Source: Chryseobacterium taiwanense (lineage in GTDB: Bacteria > Bacteroidota > Bacteroidia > Flavobacteriales > Weeksellaceae). From it: a stretch of 64,000 bases of DNA. A program made the position numbers and the translations under genes. Where the stretch lies: positions 62,001 to 126,000 of the forward strand of contig NZ_JWTA01000004.1 in assembly GCF_000813825.1 (NCBI RefSeq), read 5' to 3'. A model generated the notes under the pieces. That model ran no database searches. It had not been told where the DNA came from and worked only from the letters and a program-made list of their open reading frames with translations. Numbering within the stretch: position 1 is the stretch's first letter; each line of letters begins with the position of its first letter. This document shows positions 26,352 to 34,737 of the stretch, one piece after another.

Positions 26352-26588
26352 ATGGGAAACAAAACAAATGGCTTATTGGCTTTATTAGGTTTAGGAGCTT
26401 TAGCATATTGGAAATATAAAAAATCAACTCCAGAGCAGCAGCAAGCTGTAAAAGATAAAATTAATACTGCGAAAGACAATATTAATAAATGGGGAAATGA
26501 TATAAAAAATAAGGCGAATGAGGTAGCTTCTCAGGTTCAGGATAAAGTTGAAGAAACAAAAGCAAAAGTTCAGGATTCAAACTTTTAA
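26352..26588 (+). CDS. YtxH-domain small stress-type protein
   Basis: A 78-residue protein with one short hydrophobic segment (GLLALLGLGALAYWKYKK, residues 7-24). A charged amphipathic helix rich in Lys, Asp, Glu, Asn and Gln follows (KDKINTAKDNINKWGNDIKN, then VEETKAKVQDSNF). This is the pattern of YtxH/apolipoprotein-like proteins, membrane-anchored coiled helices often induced by stress. The sigma-54-type promoter directly upstream is unusual in this window and suggests conditional expression. It is monocistronic: a two-way terminator follows 29 bases after the stop. Function at the molecular level is unknown. Confidence 0.8.
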   Translation: MGNKTNGLLALLGLGALAYWKYKKSTPEQQQAVKDKINTAKDNINKWGNDIKNKANEVASQVQDKVEETKAKVQDSNF

Positions 26589-26616
26589 TATCAACACAAT
26601 TTAACATTCATATACA

Positions 26617-26653
26617 CACAGAAAACGCCATCATAATGATGGCGTTTTCTGTG
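26617..26653. terminator. two-way terminator overlapping the methyltransferase 3' end
   Basis: A palindrome of 18-base arms, CACAGAAAACGCCATCAT (26617-26634) and its inverse (26636-26653). It serves the YtxH-like gene on the plus strand. On the minus strand its 3' side contains the last seven codons and stop of the methyltransferase gene. Confidence 0.85.
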
Positions 26654-27431
26654 CTTGTAAAGCGTATACTAATGGCATTTTGTTTCCAAACTGAGGGATT
26701 CTCCATTTTCCTTTTTCAAATTCTTCTACATGCCTGAAACATGGGTATGGAGACCAGTCAAATTCCTGGAAATTTTGAAGCACCATTCCATTTTTAATCA
26801 AACTCTGAAGAACTTCAGCTAAAGAGTGATTCCACATTACATATTCTTGCTTAATCTCTGCGGATTGATCAGCATAAGTTCCTTCATAAGTTTCTATGAT
26901 CGGTTTCTCATTGAAGTAACTATAGGTAACTTTAGTGAAATCATCATCAAACATCCAAACAGCCGGATGAAACTCTGCCATGATAAATTTCCCGTTTTCT
27001 TTCAGAAAATAATTGATAATACGTGCCCACTTTTCCAGATCCGGCAACCAACCAATTGTCCCATAACTGGTAAAAACGACATCATATTTTTCATTTAAAA
27101 AATCAGGAAGACCATATACATCACAACAAACAAACTCTGTATCTGTACTGCATTTTTGCGCCAAATCTCTTGCGGTTTCAATGGCTTTATCTGATAAATC
27201 TATACCCGTAACTTTTGCTCCCATTCTGGATAAGGAGATAGAATCCTGTCCGAAATGACATTGCAAATGAAGGATTTTTTTATTCTGAATATCTCCTAAA
27301 AGCTCCAATTCTATTGAGTTTAGTGAAGTTCTGCCTTTCATAAATTCATCAACAAAATAAAAGTCTGATTTTAAATGTAAATCAACTTTAGCATTCCATG
27401 ATTCTCTGTTTATTTCTAAATAATTCCCCAT
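26631..27431 (-). CDS. class I SAM-dependent methyltransferase
   Basis: A 266-residue Rossmann-fold methyltransferase of unknown substrate. Motif I is KILHLQCHFGQDSISLSRMG (about residues 52-71; the Gly-rich loop reads LQCHFGQ, which deviates from the usual GxGxG). An acidic residue in VTGIDLSDKAI binds SAM ribose, and motif III/IV is YDVVFTSYGTIGWLPDL. The HFGQDS form is shared with a group of small-molecule methyltransferases. The gene is single, convergent with the YtxH-like gene, and its last codons form part of the shared terminator. No genomic hint of the substrate. Confidence 0.88.
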   Translation of the reverse strand: MGNYLEINRESWNAKVDLHLKSDFYFVDEFMKGRTSLNSIELELLGDIQNKKILHLQCHFGQDSISLSRMGAKVTGIDLSDKAIETARDLAQKCSTDTEFVCCDVYGLPDFLNEKYDVVFTSYGTIGWLPDLEKWARIINYFLKENGKFIMAEFHPAVWMFDDDFTKVTYSYFNEKPIIETYEGTYADQSAEIKQEYVMWNHSLAEVLQSLIKNGMVLQNFQEFDWSPYPCFRHVEEFEKGKWRIPQFGNKMPLVYALQAQKTPSL

Positions 27432-27631
27432 TATGTTATTTACACTACAATTATATTTTCGTTAGTAAATATATCACTAAATAATGACAACAACCCTTAT
27501 CATTGTAAAAATTCACATTTTTTTTACACAAATTCACAGATTTATTATGCAAAAAATATATACATTTGTAAAAAACACAATTATTGAAAATTTATAAAAA
27601 CTAAAAAACTATCATTATCCAAAAACAAACC

Positions 27632-28300
27632 ATGCTAATGTTAAACCTAAAAAAGGGTGATTCCTTTACTCTAAAAAAGCATACTGAAGGAGATCTTACT
27701 GACTTCTGTTTGGGAGTGAGTTGGGGAGATGTAAAATTATCACTACCCTTTTATTTAAGCCTTTTTAATAGAAATAATTTAGCGGCAATTGATCTTGAAT
27801 TAAGCTGTATTATGTTCGATAAAGATGGAAACAGAATTGACTGGATCCACTCACCGAAATATAACAGCTGGCTTATTCAGAATAATTTTCCATTGGGAAA
27901 ACTGGCTTCTAAAGATGATGCATTTAAATATCAGGAAAACAACAATCCTTCTGTAAAAAATTCTGATAAAAAATTAATTAAAATAAATCTGGAAAAGATT
28001 AATTCTGAAATAGATCAAATCTTTTTTTATCTTCATGTAAATCCTAAAAAAGTCAATACAATTGATTTTTCTTTGATTCCCTCTGTGAAGATTCAGATGT
28101 ACGAAGGAAGTATTCATCAAATTACGGAGACCCATTGTCAGTTTGAAATTCCTAGGGATGAAGATTCGGTAAAAAAGGGAACTTTAATCTTGGGAAGACT
28201 CCTTAAAGTAAATCGTGAATGGAAGTTTGAAGCAATTGGTAAAGGTTTAGAGGATAAGAAAATGGTGATGCAAACAAAAGGTCATGAATACTTTTCTTAA
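27632..28300 (+). CDS. TerD-family stress protein
   Basis: Single TerD domain (222 residues), a calcium-binding beta-sandwich found in tellurite and general stress operons. The family pattern shows as LKKGDSFTLKK at the N-terminus, LGVSWGD, the metal-site region AAIDLELSCIMFDKDGNRID (residues 49-68) and FFYLHVNPKKV. Here the gene stands alone, without the usual TerA/TerC or kinase neighbours, so it is likely a free-standing paralogue. M1 or M3 could be the start. A hairpin terminator follows 28 bases after the stop. Confidence 0.82.
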   Translation: MLMLNLKKGDSFTLKKHTEGDLTDFCLGVSWGDVKLSLPFYLSLFNRNNLAAIDLELSCIMFDKDGNRIDWIHSPKYNSWLIQNNFPLGKLASKDDAFKYQENNNPSVKNSDKKLIKINLEKINSEIDQIFFYLHVNPKKVNTIDFSLIPSVKIQMYEGSIHQITETHCQFEIPRDEDSVKKGTLILGRLLKVNREWKFEAIGKGLEDKKMVMQTKGHEYFS

Positions 28301-28328
28301 ATAAGCAAAACGTAAATAAAGTATATAA

Positions 28329-28368
28329 AAAATTCCGGTTACCTTCACTGAAGATTAACCGGAATTTT
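28329..28368. terminator. two-way terminator between TerD-like gene and hisS
   Basis: AAAATTCCGGTTA (28329-28341) pairs with TAACCGGAATTTT (28356-28368), and the loop itself folds as CTTC-ACT-GAAG. T-rich on both sides, it ends both converging genes. Confidence 0.85.
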
Positions 28369-28385
28369 ATTTTATATCAATAGAA

Positions 28386-29735
28386 TTATCTTAAAAATTC
28401 TTGCTGAGAGATTGTTTTTTGCTCACCCAATTCTAAATTTTTAATTCTTACCGTCGAGTTTTGCAACTCTTCACCTCCTAAGAAAACTAAATTTTTAATT
28501 CCTTTCTTTTCTGCATAAGTAAACTGTTTGTTTAATTTAGCATTTTCAGGATAAAGCTCTGCTGAAATTCCTTTTTCTCTTAAAAGATTAATAAGTTTCA
28601 AAGCTTCTAATGTCTCTTCACCTCCAAAATTAGCAAACAAATATTCAATATTTGATGTTGCTTCCTCAGGGAAAAGATTTAATTCTTCCATTACCAGATA
28701 AATTCTGTCAAGACCGAATGAAATTCCAATTCCAGGAACATTTTTCACGCCAAATACTTCTGTAAGGTTATCGTATCTACCACCACCGCCGATAGATCCC
28801 ATTTGCGCTTCATCTGCTTTTACTTCAAAAATAGCTCCTGTATAATAATCCAACCCTCTCGCTAACGTAATATCAAAAACAAGATTCTGAATATCAACTC
28901 CTAGATTAACCGATTGTGTAAGAACAAATTCTAATTCTTCAACACCCTTTAATCCTGTTTCGTTGCCAGCAAATTTTTCTTTCAGCTGAAGAAGGTTTTC
29001 TAAAGCATCATTGGATTGATTAAATAAGAAATCTAGCTTATCAATTGAATCTTGAGCGATTCCTCTTTCTAACAACTCTTTTACAACACCTTCTTTTCCG
29101 ATTTTATCCAGCTTATCTAAAGCCACAGTGAAATCGATAAGTTTATCTGTAATTCCGGCATATTCTGCTAAACCAGAAAGAATTTTTCTGTTATTGATGT
29201 GAATTGTTACCGAAACATTAAGTTGAGAAAATGATTTCAAATATAACTGTACCAATTCAACTTCCTGCCAAAGACTTTCACTTCCTACAACATCTGCATC
29301 ACACTGATAAAACTCCCTGAATCTTCCTTTTTGAGGACGATCTGCTCTCCAAACCGGCTGGATCTGATAACGTTTGTATGGAAATGTCAGTTTCCCATGA
29401 TTCATCGCAACAAATCTTGCAAAAGGTACTGTAAGATCATAACGAAGAGCTTTATCCGAAATCTGAGAAGTCAGTTTTTGATGGCTTTTATTTTCCCAGT
29501 CTTCCTGATTCACTTTCGAAGTATAATCTCCTGAATTTAAGATTTTGAAAATTAAACGATCTCCTTCTTCACCATATTTCCCTGTCAATGTAGACAAGTT
29601 TTCAAAACTAGGGGTCTCTAATGGCTGAAAACCAAATAATTCAAAATTTTTCTGTAAAATATTGATGATATATCTTCTTCTGGAAACTTCTAAAGCTGTA
29701 AAGTCTCTCGTTCCTTTCGCTAAACTTGGTTTCAT
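28386..29735 (-). CDS. hisS: histidine--tRNA ligase
   Basis: Charges tRNA-His. Class II synthetase of 449 residues when started at 29735 ([16 protein letters not shown]); the in-frame region upstream does not resemble the family and was left out. Landmarks: motif 1 region [17 protein letters not shown], the [18 protein letters not shown] segment (here [16 protein letters not shown]), motif 2 [22 protein letters not shown], the HisA motif [15 protein letters not shown], motif 3 [13 protein letters not shown], and a C-terminal anticodon-binding domain. Convergent with the TerD-like gene and followed on its own strand's upstream side by an HRDC gene. Confidence 0.97.
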   Translation of the reverse strand: MKPSLAKGTRDFTALEVSRRRYIINILQKNFELFGFQPLETPSFENLSTLTGKYGEEGDRLIFKILNSGDYTSKVNQEDWENKSHQKLTSQISDKALRYDLTVPFARFVAMNHGKLTFPYKRYQIQPVWRADRPQKGRFREFYQCDADVVGSESLWQEVELVQLYLKSFSQLNVSVTIHINNRKILSGLAEYAGITDKLIDFTVALDKLDKIGKEGVVKELLERGIAQDSIDKLDFLFNQSNDALENLLQLKEKFAGNETGLKGVEELEFVLTQSVNLGVDIQNLVFDITLARGLDYYTGAIFEVKADEAQMGSIGGGGRYDNLTEVFGVKNVPGIGISFGLDRIYLVMEELNLFPEEATSNIEYLFANFGGEETLEALKLINLLREKGISAELYPENAKLNKQFTYAEKKGIKNLVFLGGEELQNSTVRIKNLELGEQKTISQQEFLR

Positions 29736-29901
29736 TTTATAAATGATGATTGATAGTTGATAAATGATTGAGTATGCAAAAGTAAGCATTTGTAAAGACT
29801 TTTCCGACATCAAAAAGCCAAAGAACTCCATCCTTTGGCTTTGGGAAATAATTGAATCATCATTTGTGTTTGTTTTGATTCTTATTCCTATCAATATTTA
29901 A

Positions 29902-30354
29902 TCAGACACTTTCTAAAATCTCTAGGATTTCTTCTCCATAATTTTCTATTTTATGTTTTCCAAAACCTTTAATTTCTAATAATTCTTCTTTTTTAGCGGG
30001 TTTATACTTTGCAACAGAGCTCAGTTCTTTATTAGTTGCAATAAAATAAGAAGGCAAATTTTGTTCTTTAGCTTTTTCAGATCTCCATAATTTTAATGCA
30101 TCTAATATTTTAATATCATCTTCATTCAAAGTTTCATCTTCGACCGAATATTTTACAGGTTTAGAATCTCTTACACTGTTTACCGAATGTTTAACTTCAT
30201 CATAATAAAAGATAACTGACCAAAAGTTTTCATCATGTACAAAAGCGGTTTCAACATTTAGTATGTGATGTTCGTTCAAAAACTGATCAATATTTTTTTG
30301 ATCGTTTCGCAGGAATTCTTCTGCAATTCTCACTTTTAAAACTTTAATTTTCAT
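29902..30354 (-). CDS. HRDC-domain protein
   Basis: A 150-residue protein with an unclassified N-terminal half (MKIKVLKVRIAEEFLRND..., including FWSVIFYYDE) and a C-terminal HRDC domain (about 85-150: ALKLWRSEKAKEQNLPSYFIATNKEL, EELLEIKGFGKHKIENYGEEILEIL). HRDC binds nucleic acid and usually hangs on RecQ helicases or RNase D; here there is no helicase or nuclease part. It shares the strand with ssb (45 bases upstream), which fits a DNA-related role. Confidence 0.85.
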   Translation of the reverse strand: MKIKVLKVRIAEEFLRNDQKNIDQFLNEHHILNVETAFVHDENFWSVIFYYDEVKHSVNSVRDSKPVKYSVEDETLNEDDIKILDALKLWRSEKAKEQNLPSYFIATNKELSSVAKYKPAKKEELLEIKGFGKHKIENYGEEILEILESV

Positions 30355-30399
30355 CGGATGTATTTTTTGTGTTTTTAAATAATCTGATGGTAAACAATA

Positions 30400-30732
30400 T
30401 TATTTACCTCCTAACAATAATATTTCATCTACTCGTATTTCTGTGATATACTTCTTCACTCCGTCTTTGTCATCATAGGATCTGTAAGTCAATTTTCCTT
30501 CTATGGCTATTTCTTTCCCTTTTGGAACATATTTTTCAAAAATTTCGGCCGTTTTTCCAAATGCAACTAAATTGTGCCATTGCGTTTCTTCTACTTTTTC
30601 TCCTTTTGCATTTACATAATGATCGTTCGTAGCCAGAGATACACTTGCTTTTATATTTCCGTTTTCGAAGTTTATAATTTCTACTTCTTTTCCTGTGTAA
30701 CCAATTAATGTTACTTTGTTTCTTAGTGACAT
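30400..30732 (-). CDS. ssb: single-stranded DNA-binding protein (tail-less paralogue)
   Basis: OB-fold ssDNA-binding protein of 110 residues: MSLRNKVTLIGYTGKEVEI, the conserved TQWHNLVAFGKTAEIFEKYVPKG, then IEGKLTYRSYDDKDG and a final strand. The chain stops right after the OB fold (LLLGGK), so the flexible linker and acidic DDDIPF-type tail used to recruit partners are absent. That makes it look like a second, specialised SSB rather than the main replication SSB. Divergent from the HPP gene and followed by the HRDC gene on the same strand. Confidence 0.92.
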   Translation of the reverse strand: MSLRNKVTLIGYTGKEVEIINFENGNIKASVSLATNDHYVNAKGEKVEETQWHNLVAFGKTAEIFEKYVPKGKEIAIEGKLTYRSYDDKDGVKKYITEIRVDEILLLGGK

Positions 30733-30786
30733 AATTTTATTATTTTAAAAATTCAACAATCAGATAAGAGACGCTCACTGTTTTCT

Positions 30787-30794
30787 CAAATCTA
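30787..30794 (-). promoter_or_regulatory. candidate -7 element of ssb
   Basis: Minus-strand TAGATTTG matches TAnnTTTG and lies 55 bases before the ssb start. No good -33 TTTG at the normal distance. Confidence 0.4.
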
Positions 30795-30851
30795 TGTTGC
30801 AAAGATTCTGGAAATCTGGATATTGAGTCGGTTATAAATCATTTAAATTCA

Positions 30852-30881
30852 TTTGTAGTCGTTTGCAAACGGATAATTTTG
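30852..30881 (+). promoter_or_regulatory. promoter of the HPP gene operon
   Basis: TTTG (30852-30855), 18 bases, then TAATTTTG (30874-30881): a full match to the flavobacterial promoter. The ATG is only 13 bases after the -7 box, so the leader is about 6 bases. The palindrome CGTTTGCAAACG lies between the two boxes and could be an operator. Confidence 0.7.
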
Positions 30882-30893
30882 TACCTTTAGCTT

Positions 30894-31496
30894 ATGAAAA
30901 AAACTTTTAAAAGAACATTAAGAGTCTCAAAATATGTGATATACAAAGAAACCTTAATAGATTATAAGGAACATTTCTGGTCTTTTTTAGGGGCTTTCTT
31001 TGGAATTGGAATTATTGCTTTTATTCAGTCTCATACATTATCTGTCACAGAAAATATTTTCCTGATTGGTTCTTTTGGAGCGTCCAGTGTCTTAATTTAC
31101 GGGGCAATTCAAAGTCCTTTAGCACAACCTAGAAATCTAATCGGAGGACATGTTCTTTCAGCTTTGGTAGGCGTAACCGTTTTTAAGATCGTTCCAGATA
31201 TTATCTGGCTTTCAGCTCCTTTAGCGGTTGCATTTTCAATTGTTTTAATGCAGTACACTAAAACGTTGCATCCTCCCGGAGGAGCAACTGCGCTTATTGC
31301 CGTAAGCTCTACAGGAAAAATTCCTGAACTGGGATATTGGTATGTTTTATCACCTGTTTTATCGGGGTGTATTATTTTATTACTCGTTGCTTTATTTTTT
31401 AATAATTTAACTCCAAACAGAAGTTATCCTAATCATACAAGATTTAAGAAGCTGTTAAGAAAAAAGCATGCACATCCACACAAAATGAAAAAATAA
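30894..31496 (+). CDS. HPP-family membrane protein
   Basis: Integral membrane protein of 200 residues with an HPP domain, named for a conserved His-Pro-Pro, seen here in YTKTLHPPGGATALIA (about residue 122). Four or five hydrophobic segments are visible (about 25-45, 55-72, 80-95, 98-115, 135-160), the normal HPP layout; the related plant and cyanobacterial members transport nitrite. The C-terminus is basic (KKLLRKKHAHPHKMKK) and cytoplasmic by charge. It is followed after 4 bases by a zinc-ribbon gene and lies in a run of plus-strand genes to 33366. Confidence 0.88.
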   Translation: MKKTFKRTLRVSKYVIYKETLIDYKEHFWSFLGAFFGIGIIAFIQSHTLSVTENIFLIGSFGASSVLIYGAIQSPLAQPRNLIGGHVLSALVGVTVFKIVPDIIWLSAPLAVAFSIVLMQYTKTLHPPGGATALIAVSSTGKIPELGYWYVLSPVLSGCIILLLVALFFNNLTPNRSYPNHTRFKKLLRKKHAHPHKMKK

Positions 31497-31500
31497 AATT

Positions 31501-31845
31501 ATGAATTGCTTAGAATGCGGTGAAAAAATAGCCGGAAGATCTGATAAAAAATTCTGTAATGATGCCTGTAGAAACGCCTACAATAACAAGCAGAATAAAG
31601 ATTCTAATAATCTGATGCGCAATATCAACAACAAATTGCGTAAAAACTACCGTATTCTGACTGAGATAAATACTGAAGGTAAAACTAAAATTGCGAAGGC
31701 AAAACTGGATGGCTTAGGATTTGATTTCAATTATTTCACCAATATAAAGGTGTATAAAAACGGAGCAGAATATAAATTCATCTACGACTATGGTTATAAA
31801 ATACTGGAAGACAACTATATCCTTATCGTAAAAAATCAAGCCTAA
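31501..31845 (+). CDS. small zinc-ribbon protein
   Basis: A 114-residue protein of unknown function. The N-terminus has four cysteines in CLECGEKIAGRSDKKFCNDAC (Cys3-x2-Cys6 and Cys19-x3-Cys23), a zinc ribbon like those in DUF2116-type proteins. The rest has a basic helix (NNKLRKNYRILTEINTEGK) and a C-terminal part, FDFNYFTNIKVYKNGAEYKF, without known motif. It follows the HPP gene by 4 bases, so co-transcription is likely. It may bind nucleic acid or ribosomes, but that is only suggested by the zinc ribbon and basic charge. Confidence 0.75.
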   Translation: MNCLECGEKIAGRSDKKFCNDACRNAYNNKQNKDSNNLMRNINNKLRKNYRILTEINTEGKTKIAKAKLDGLGFDFNYFTNIKVYKNGAEYKFIYDYGYKILEDNYILIVKNQA

Positions 31846-31857
31846 AAGATTAGCTAT

Positions 31858-32769
31858 ATGAAAGAAATAGTAGTAATTACAGGAGCCGGCGGTTTGATTG
31901 CCCAGGAATTATCAAAAAAAATCGGAAATGATTACGAGGTAAGATTTCTCACCCGAAATAAAAAGCATGAAAATGAGTATGAATGGAATGTAAAAAATGG
32001 TACCATTGATGAAGCCGCCTTAGAAAACGCTTTTCACATCATCCATCTTGCCGGAGCTAATATTTCAGAAAAAAGATGGACTCCAGAAAGAAAATTAGAA
32101 CTTATATCCAGTCGAGTTGATTCGGTAAAGCTTCTTTCAGACACTTTAAAGAAGAAAAACATTAAACTAAAATCTTTTATTTCTGCCTCTGGAATTAATT
32201 ATTACGGAACGAAAACTACTGAAAAAATATTCTCTGAAAATGATCTTCCGGGAAATGATTTTCTAAGCGAAGTCGTTATTTTGTGGGAAAAAGCTGCAGA
32301 CGAATTTGAAGTCAAAAATCTGGCAGAAAGGGTTGTCAAAATAAGAACTGCAGTGGTATTATCAGAAAAAGAAGGTGCTTTAAAAAAAATGCTTCCTCCT
32401 ATACAATATTACATTGGTTCAGCCTTAGGAACAGGAAAACAGTATATGCCATGGATTCATATTAAAGACATTTGTTCTATTTATGAATTTGCCCTGAAGA
32501 ATTCTCATGTGAATGGTGCTTATAACGCAAATTCTCCGGAACATACTACCAACGAGAACCTAACAAGGAAAATAGCCAACGTAATTAAAAAGCCTTTATT
32601 CATGCCAAATGTTCCTGGTTTTGTTTTAAAACTTATCTTTGGAGAATTAGCCAATGCTTTGCTGGAAGGCTCAAGAGCTTCTTCACAAAAAATTCAGGAT
32701 GCTGGTTTCCGTTTTGAATTTTCTAATTTACAAGAGAGTTTGGAAGATTTATTATTAAAAAAGATATAA
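31858..32769 (+). CDS. NAD(P)-dependent epimerase/oxidoreductase, TIGR01777 type
   Basis: Extended short-chain dehydrogenase of 303 residues in the YfcH/SulA-like group of unknown reaction. The Rossmann motif reads VITGAGGLIAQELSKKI (residues 5-21). HLAGANISEKRWTPERK, typical of the TIGR01777 family, follows (about 63-79), then SASGINYYGTK in place of the catalytic Ser-Tyr site, and PWIHIKDICSIYEFAL. The C-terminal domain covers the usual NVPGFVLKLIFGELANALLEGSRA. It starts 12 bases after the zinc-ribbon gene and 9 before a NUDIX gene. Confidence 0.9.
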   Translation: MKEIVVITGAGGLIAQELSKKIGNDYEVRFLTRNKKHENEYEWNVKNGTIDEAALENAFHIIHLAGANISEKRWTPERKLELISSRVDSVKLLSDTLKKKNIKLKSFISASGINYYGTKTTEKIFSENDLPGNDFLSEVVILWEKAADEFEVKNLAERVVKIRTAVVLSEKEGALKKMLPPIQYYIGSALGTGKQYMPWIHIKDICSIYEFALKNSHVNGAYNANSPEHTTNENLTRKIANVIKKPLFMPNVPGFVLKLIFGELANALLEGSRASSQKIQDAGFRFEFSNLQESLEDLLLKKI

Positions 32770-32778
32770 AAAGTAAAA

Positions 32779-33366
32779 TTGCAGATGCAAAATCCAAAAA
32801 TAAAGATTAAAAACACAGAAATATTATCTGATAATTGGTATATTTTGAAAAAAGTAACCTTTAGTATCGAAAAAAAAGACGGCAGTGAGGAAACTCAAAG
32901 CAGAGAAGCTTATGACAGGGGAAATGGGGCTGTTATTTTACTTTATAATAGAATTCAAAAAACAATCATTCTTACCAGACAATTTCGTTTACCAACTTAC
33001 ATCAACGGAAATACTGATGGAATGCTAATAGAAGCCTGCGCCGGTTTATTAGACAATGACCATCCGGAAGAATGCATCAAAAGGGAAACGGAAGAAGAAA
33101 CAGGCTATAAAATTTCTGAGGTTCAAAAAGTATTTGAAGCTTATATGTCACCCGGTTCGGTTACTGAAATTCTTCATTTTTTTATTGCTGAATATTCAAA
33201 TGAAATGAAAATAGCTGATGGAGGCGGTCTTGAAGAAGAAGGTGAAAATATTGAAGTTTTGGAACTTCCTTTTGAAGAAACACTTCATCTGATTGACAAT
33301 GGCGGCATTAAAGATGCCAAAACCATCATGCTGATTCAATATCTCCGTCTAAAAAATATTTTGTAA
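32779..33366 (+). CDS. NUDIX hydrolase, ADP-ribose/GDP-mannose pyrophosphatase type
   Basis: Hydrolyses a nucleoside diphosphate linked to another group; closest in layout to NudK/ADP-ribose pyrophosphatase. The 195-residue protein has an N-terminal beta region ([18 protein letters not shown]), then the Nudix box around [23 protein letters not shown] (REx2EE core intact, the upstream acidic residue displaced or replaced by Asp), and the following [18 protein letters not shown], which fits the NudK/ADPRase loop. M1 or M3 could be the start. It closes the plus-strand run that begins at 30894. Confidence 0.88.
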   Translation: MQMQNPKIKIKNTEILSDNWYILKKVTFSIEKKDGSEETQSREAYDRGNGAVILLYNRIQKTIILTRQFRLPTYINGNTDGMLIEACAGLLDNDHPEECIKRETEEETGYKISEVQKVFEAYMSPGSVTEILHFFIAEYSNEMKIADGGGLEEEGENIEVLELPFEETLHLIDNGGIKDAKTIMLIQYLRLKNIL

Positions 33367-33404
33367 AAAATTCTTACACCACGTAAAAATTAAATTTTTA
33401 AATT

Positions 33405-33980
33405 ATGAAATTCTTACTATCATTAAGTCTTTGTTTATCATTATCCGTATACTCTTTCGGACAAAAAACAGGTACATTAAGTTCGAAAGATCAAGCTATT
33501 GCCGAACATTTTAAAACTGAATACAAAAAGAAAAATTATAAAAAATTTGAAGGAAAAATAACTCCAAAAGATACTCAGGTGCAATTTGACGATAAAATTA
33601 TTTTTTATGATAAATCTGATAAAACAATCGCTTCTCTACTAAAAGAAGGCATTATTTATCCGCAATTGCTTACTGATTATCAAATGCAAAAATTCTTAGA
33701 TGAAACTACAGATAAAACGCAGAAAAGATTTTTAAAACTTCAAAAAGACCCTCGCGCAGGTTTCGATGTGAACAATGTAAAGTTGACCAGCGTTAAAGAA
33801 CTTTCATTTGCTAATTCCAATGCCAAATCTAAAAGATTCAAAATAACTTTTAAAGATAACAGAATTGGCAGCACGATTCTCTACCTCATTGAACTTACTA
33901 ATAAAAGTGTGAAAGAAGATACTCCATTGGAAGAATTTATAAAAGGGTCTAATTTGACCTATCTGGATCAGGTTGAATAA
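33405..33980 (+). CDS. secreted protein of unknown function
   Basis: A 191-residue protein with a signal peptide (MKFLLSLSLCLSLSVYSFGQ) and no domain that I recognise. The mature part is Lys-rich and contains repeated charge patterns (EHFKTEYKKKNYKKFEG, LDETTDKTQKRFLKLQKDPRAGFDVNN). A final region, SKRFKITFKDNRIGSTILYLIELTN, probably forms beta strands. It is 38 bases after the NUDIX gene but has a gene-sized change of strand bias, so it may be separate. A strong terminator follows 6 bases after its stop, shared with the converging gene. Confidence 0.65.
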   Translation: MKFLLSLSLCLSLSVYSFGQKTGTLSSKDQAIAEHFKTEYKKKNYKKFEGKITPKDTQVQFDDKIIFYDKSDKTIASLLKEGIIYPQLLTDYQMQKFLDETTDKTQKRFLKLQKDPRAGFDVNNVKLTSVKELSFANSNAKSKRFKITFKDNRIGSTILYLIELTNKSVKEDTPLEEFIKGSNLTYLDQVE

Positions 33981-33986
33981 AAATAA

Positions 33987-34022
33987 AATCCCTCTCTTGA
34001 AATAAGAGAGGGATTTTTTATT
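33987..34022. terminator. two-way terminator
   Basis: AAATCCCTCTCTT (33987-33999) pairs with AAGAGAGGGATTT (34005-34017), with a T-run after it on the plus strand and T-rich sequence on the minus strand. It separates two converging secreted-protein genes. Confidence 0.88.
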
Positions 34023-34034
34023 AATGATCAGAAT

Positions 34035-34613
34035 TTAAATCTTATCAAGAATTTTCTTTGGGAGTATTTTCTCCAATCCTGTTTTATATTCTTTTTCAAG
34101 GATCACAAATTTCCAATATTTTCTATCTTTTGATACGGCACAAGCTTTCATATTAGCATTGATGATATATGTACCTTCATTAGCTAAATATTTAACGTTA
34201 TTTTTACCATATTTGCTTACTAAAGCTGCATTCATCTGCTTTTTCATTTCTTCGTTCATAGAGCTTACATTGCATTTCAGCTTAGAAGAATAATTGGTAA
34301 TAGAAAAATATTCACCATTGATTAATTCTGGTTTTTCAATAGCTCCAAACTGAAGATCCTGCATCTCAATCTTCATAAAAGGATTGTTATACGTAAGGTT
34401 TAAGATCTGAGTCATCTGCTCTTTCGGAACGATCGTGAAAAACTTGGGATAGATACAATTTACAGCTTGATCTATTTTTTTCGTCTGAATGCTGCTTACA
34501 AAATAAGTAAGGTTTTTCTTTATTGCGATATCATCTGTACTAGCTTTTGTTTGGGCAAAAGAAATGAATGACAACAGAACAAATAGAAACAGAAGTGATT
34601 TGGTTTTCATCAT
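34035..34613 (-). CDS. secreted protein of unknown function
   Basis: A 192-residue protein with a signal peptide (MKTKSLLFLFVLLSFISFAQ, after an extra Met). The mature part has the SnoaL/NTF2-like rhythm near ALCAV-type helices (LTYFVSSIQTKKIDQAVNCIYPKFF) and a beta-rich centre (FSITNYSSKLKCNVSS), and ends in a strand YWKFVILE. I cannot assign it to a family. Two Cys residues in the middle could form a disulfide. It is transcribed away from the PPIase genes with its own promoter region of about 120 bases. Confidence 0.65.
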   Translation of the reverse strand: MMKTKSLLFLFVLLSFISFAQTKASTDDIAIKKNLTYFVSSIQTKKIDQAVNCIYPKFFTIVPKEQMTQILNLTYNNPFMKIEMQDLQFGAIEKPELINGEYFSITNYSSKLKCNVSSMNEEMKKQMNAALVSKYGKNNVKYLANEGTYIINANMKACAVSKDRKYWKFVILEKEYKTGLEKILPKKILDKI

Positions 34614-34688
34614 TGTTTAAAGATTATGTTATTTAATAAATATGTCGTAGGATTCAGGCAAATCGTTACAGAATGTATTTTCGTTAAA

Positions 34689-34718
34689 TAAAAAAAGCCA
34701 TCCTTTCGGACGGCTTTC
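34689..34718 (-). terminator. terminator of the dual PPIase gene
   Basis: AAAGCCATCC (34694-34703) pairs with GGACGGCTTT (34708-34717) with one mismatch, over a TTTC loop. On the minus strand it is followed by a T-run, 20 bases after the stop. Confidence 0.85.
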
Positions 34719-34737
34719 AAAATATTTTAAGATTCGA

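Noticed and set aside
29736..29894. Upstream extension of hisS by 53 codons
   Set aside because: The extra residues match no HisRS N-terminus, and [12 protein letters not shown] is the family's normal beginning.
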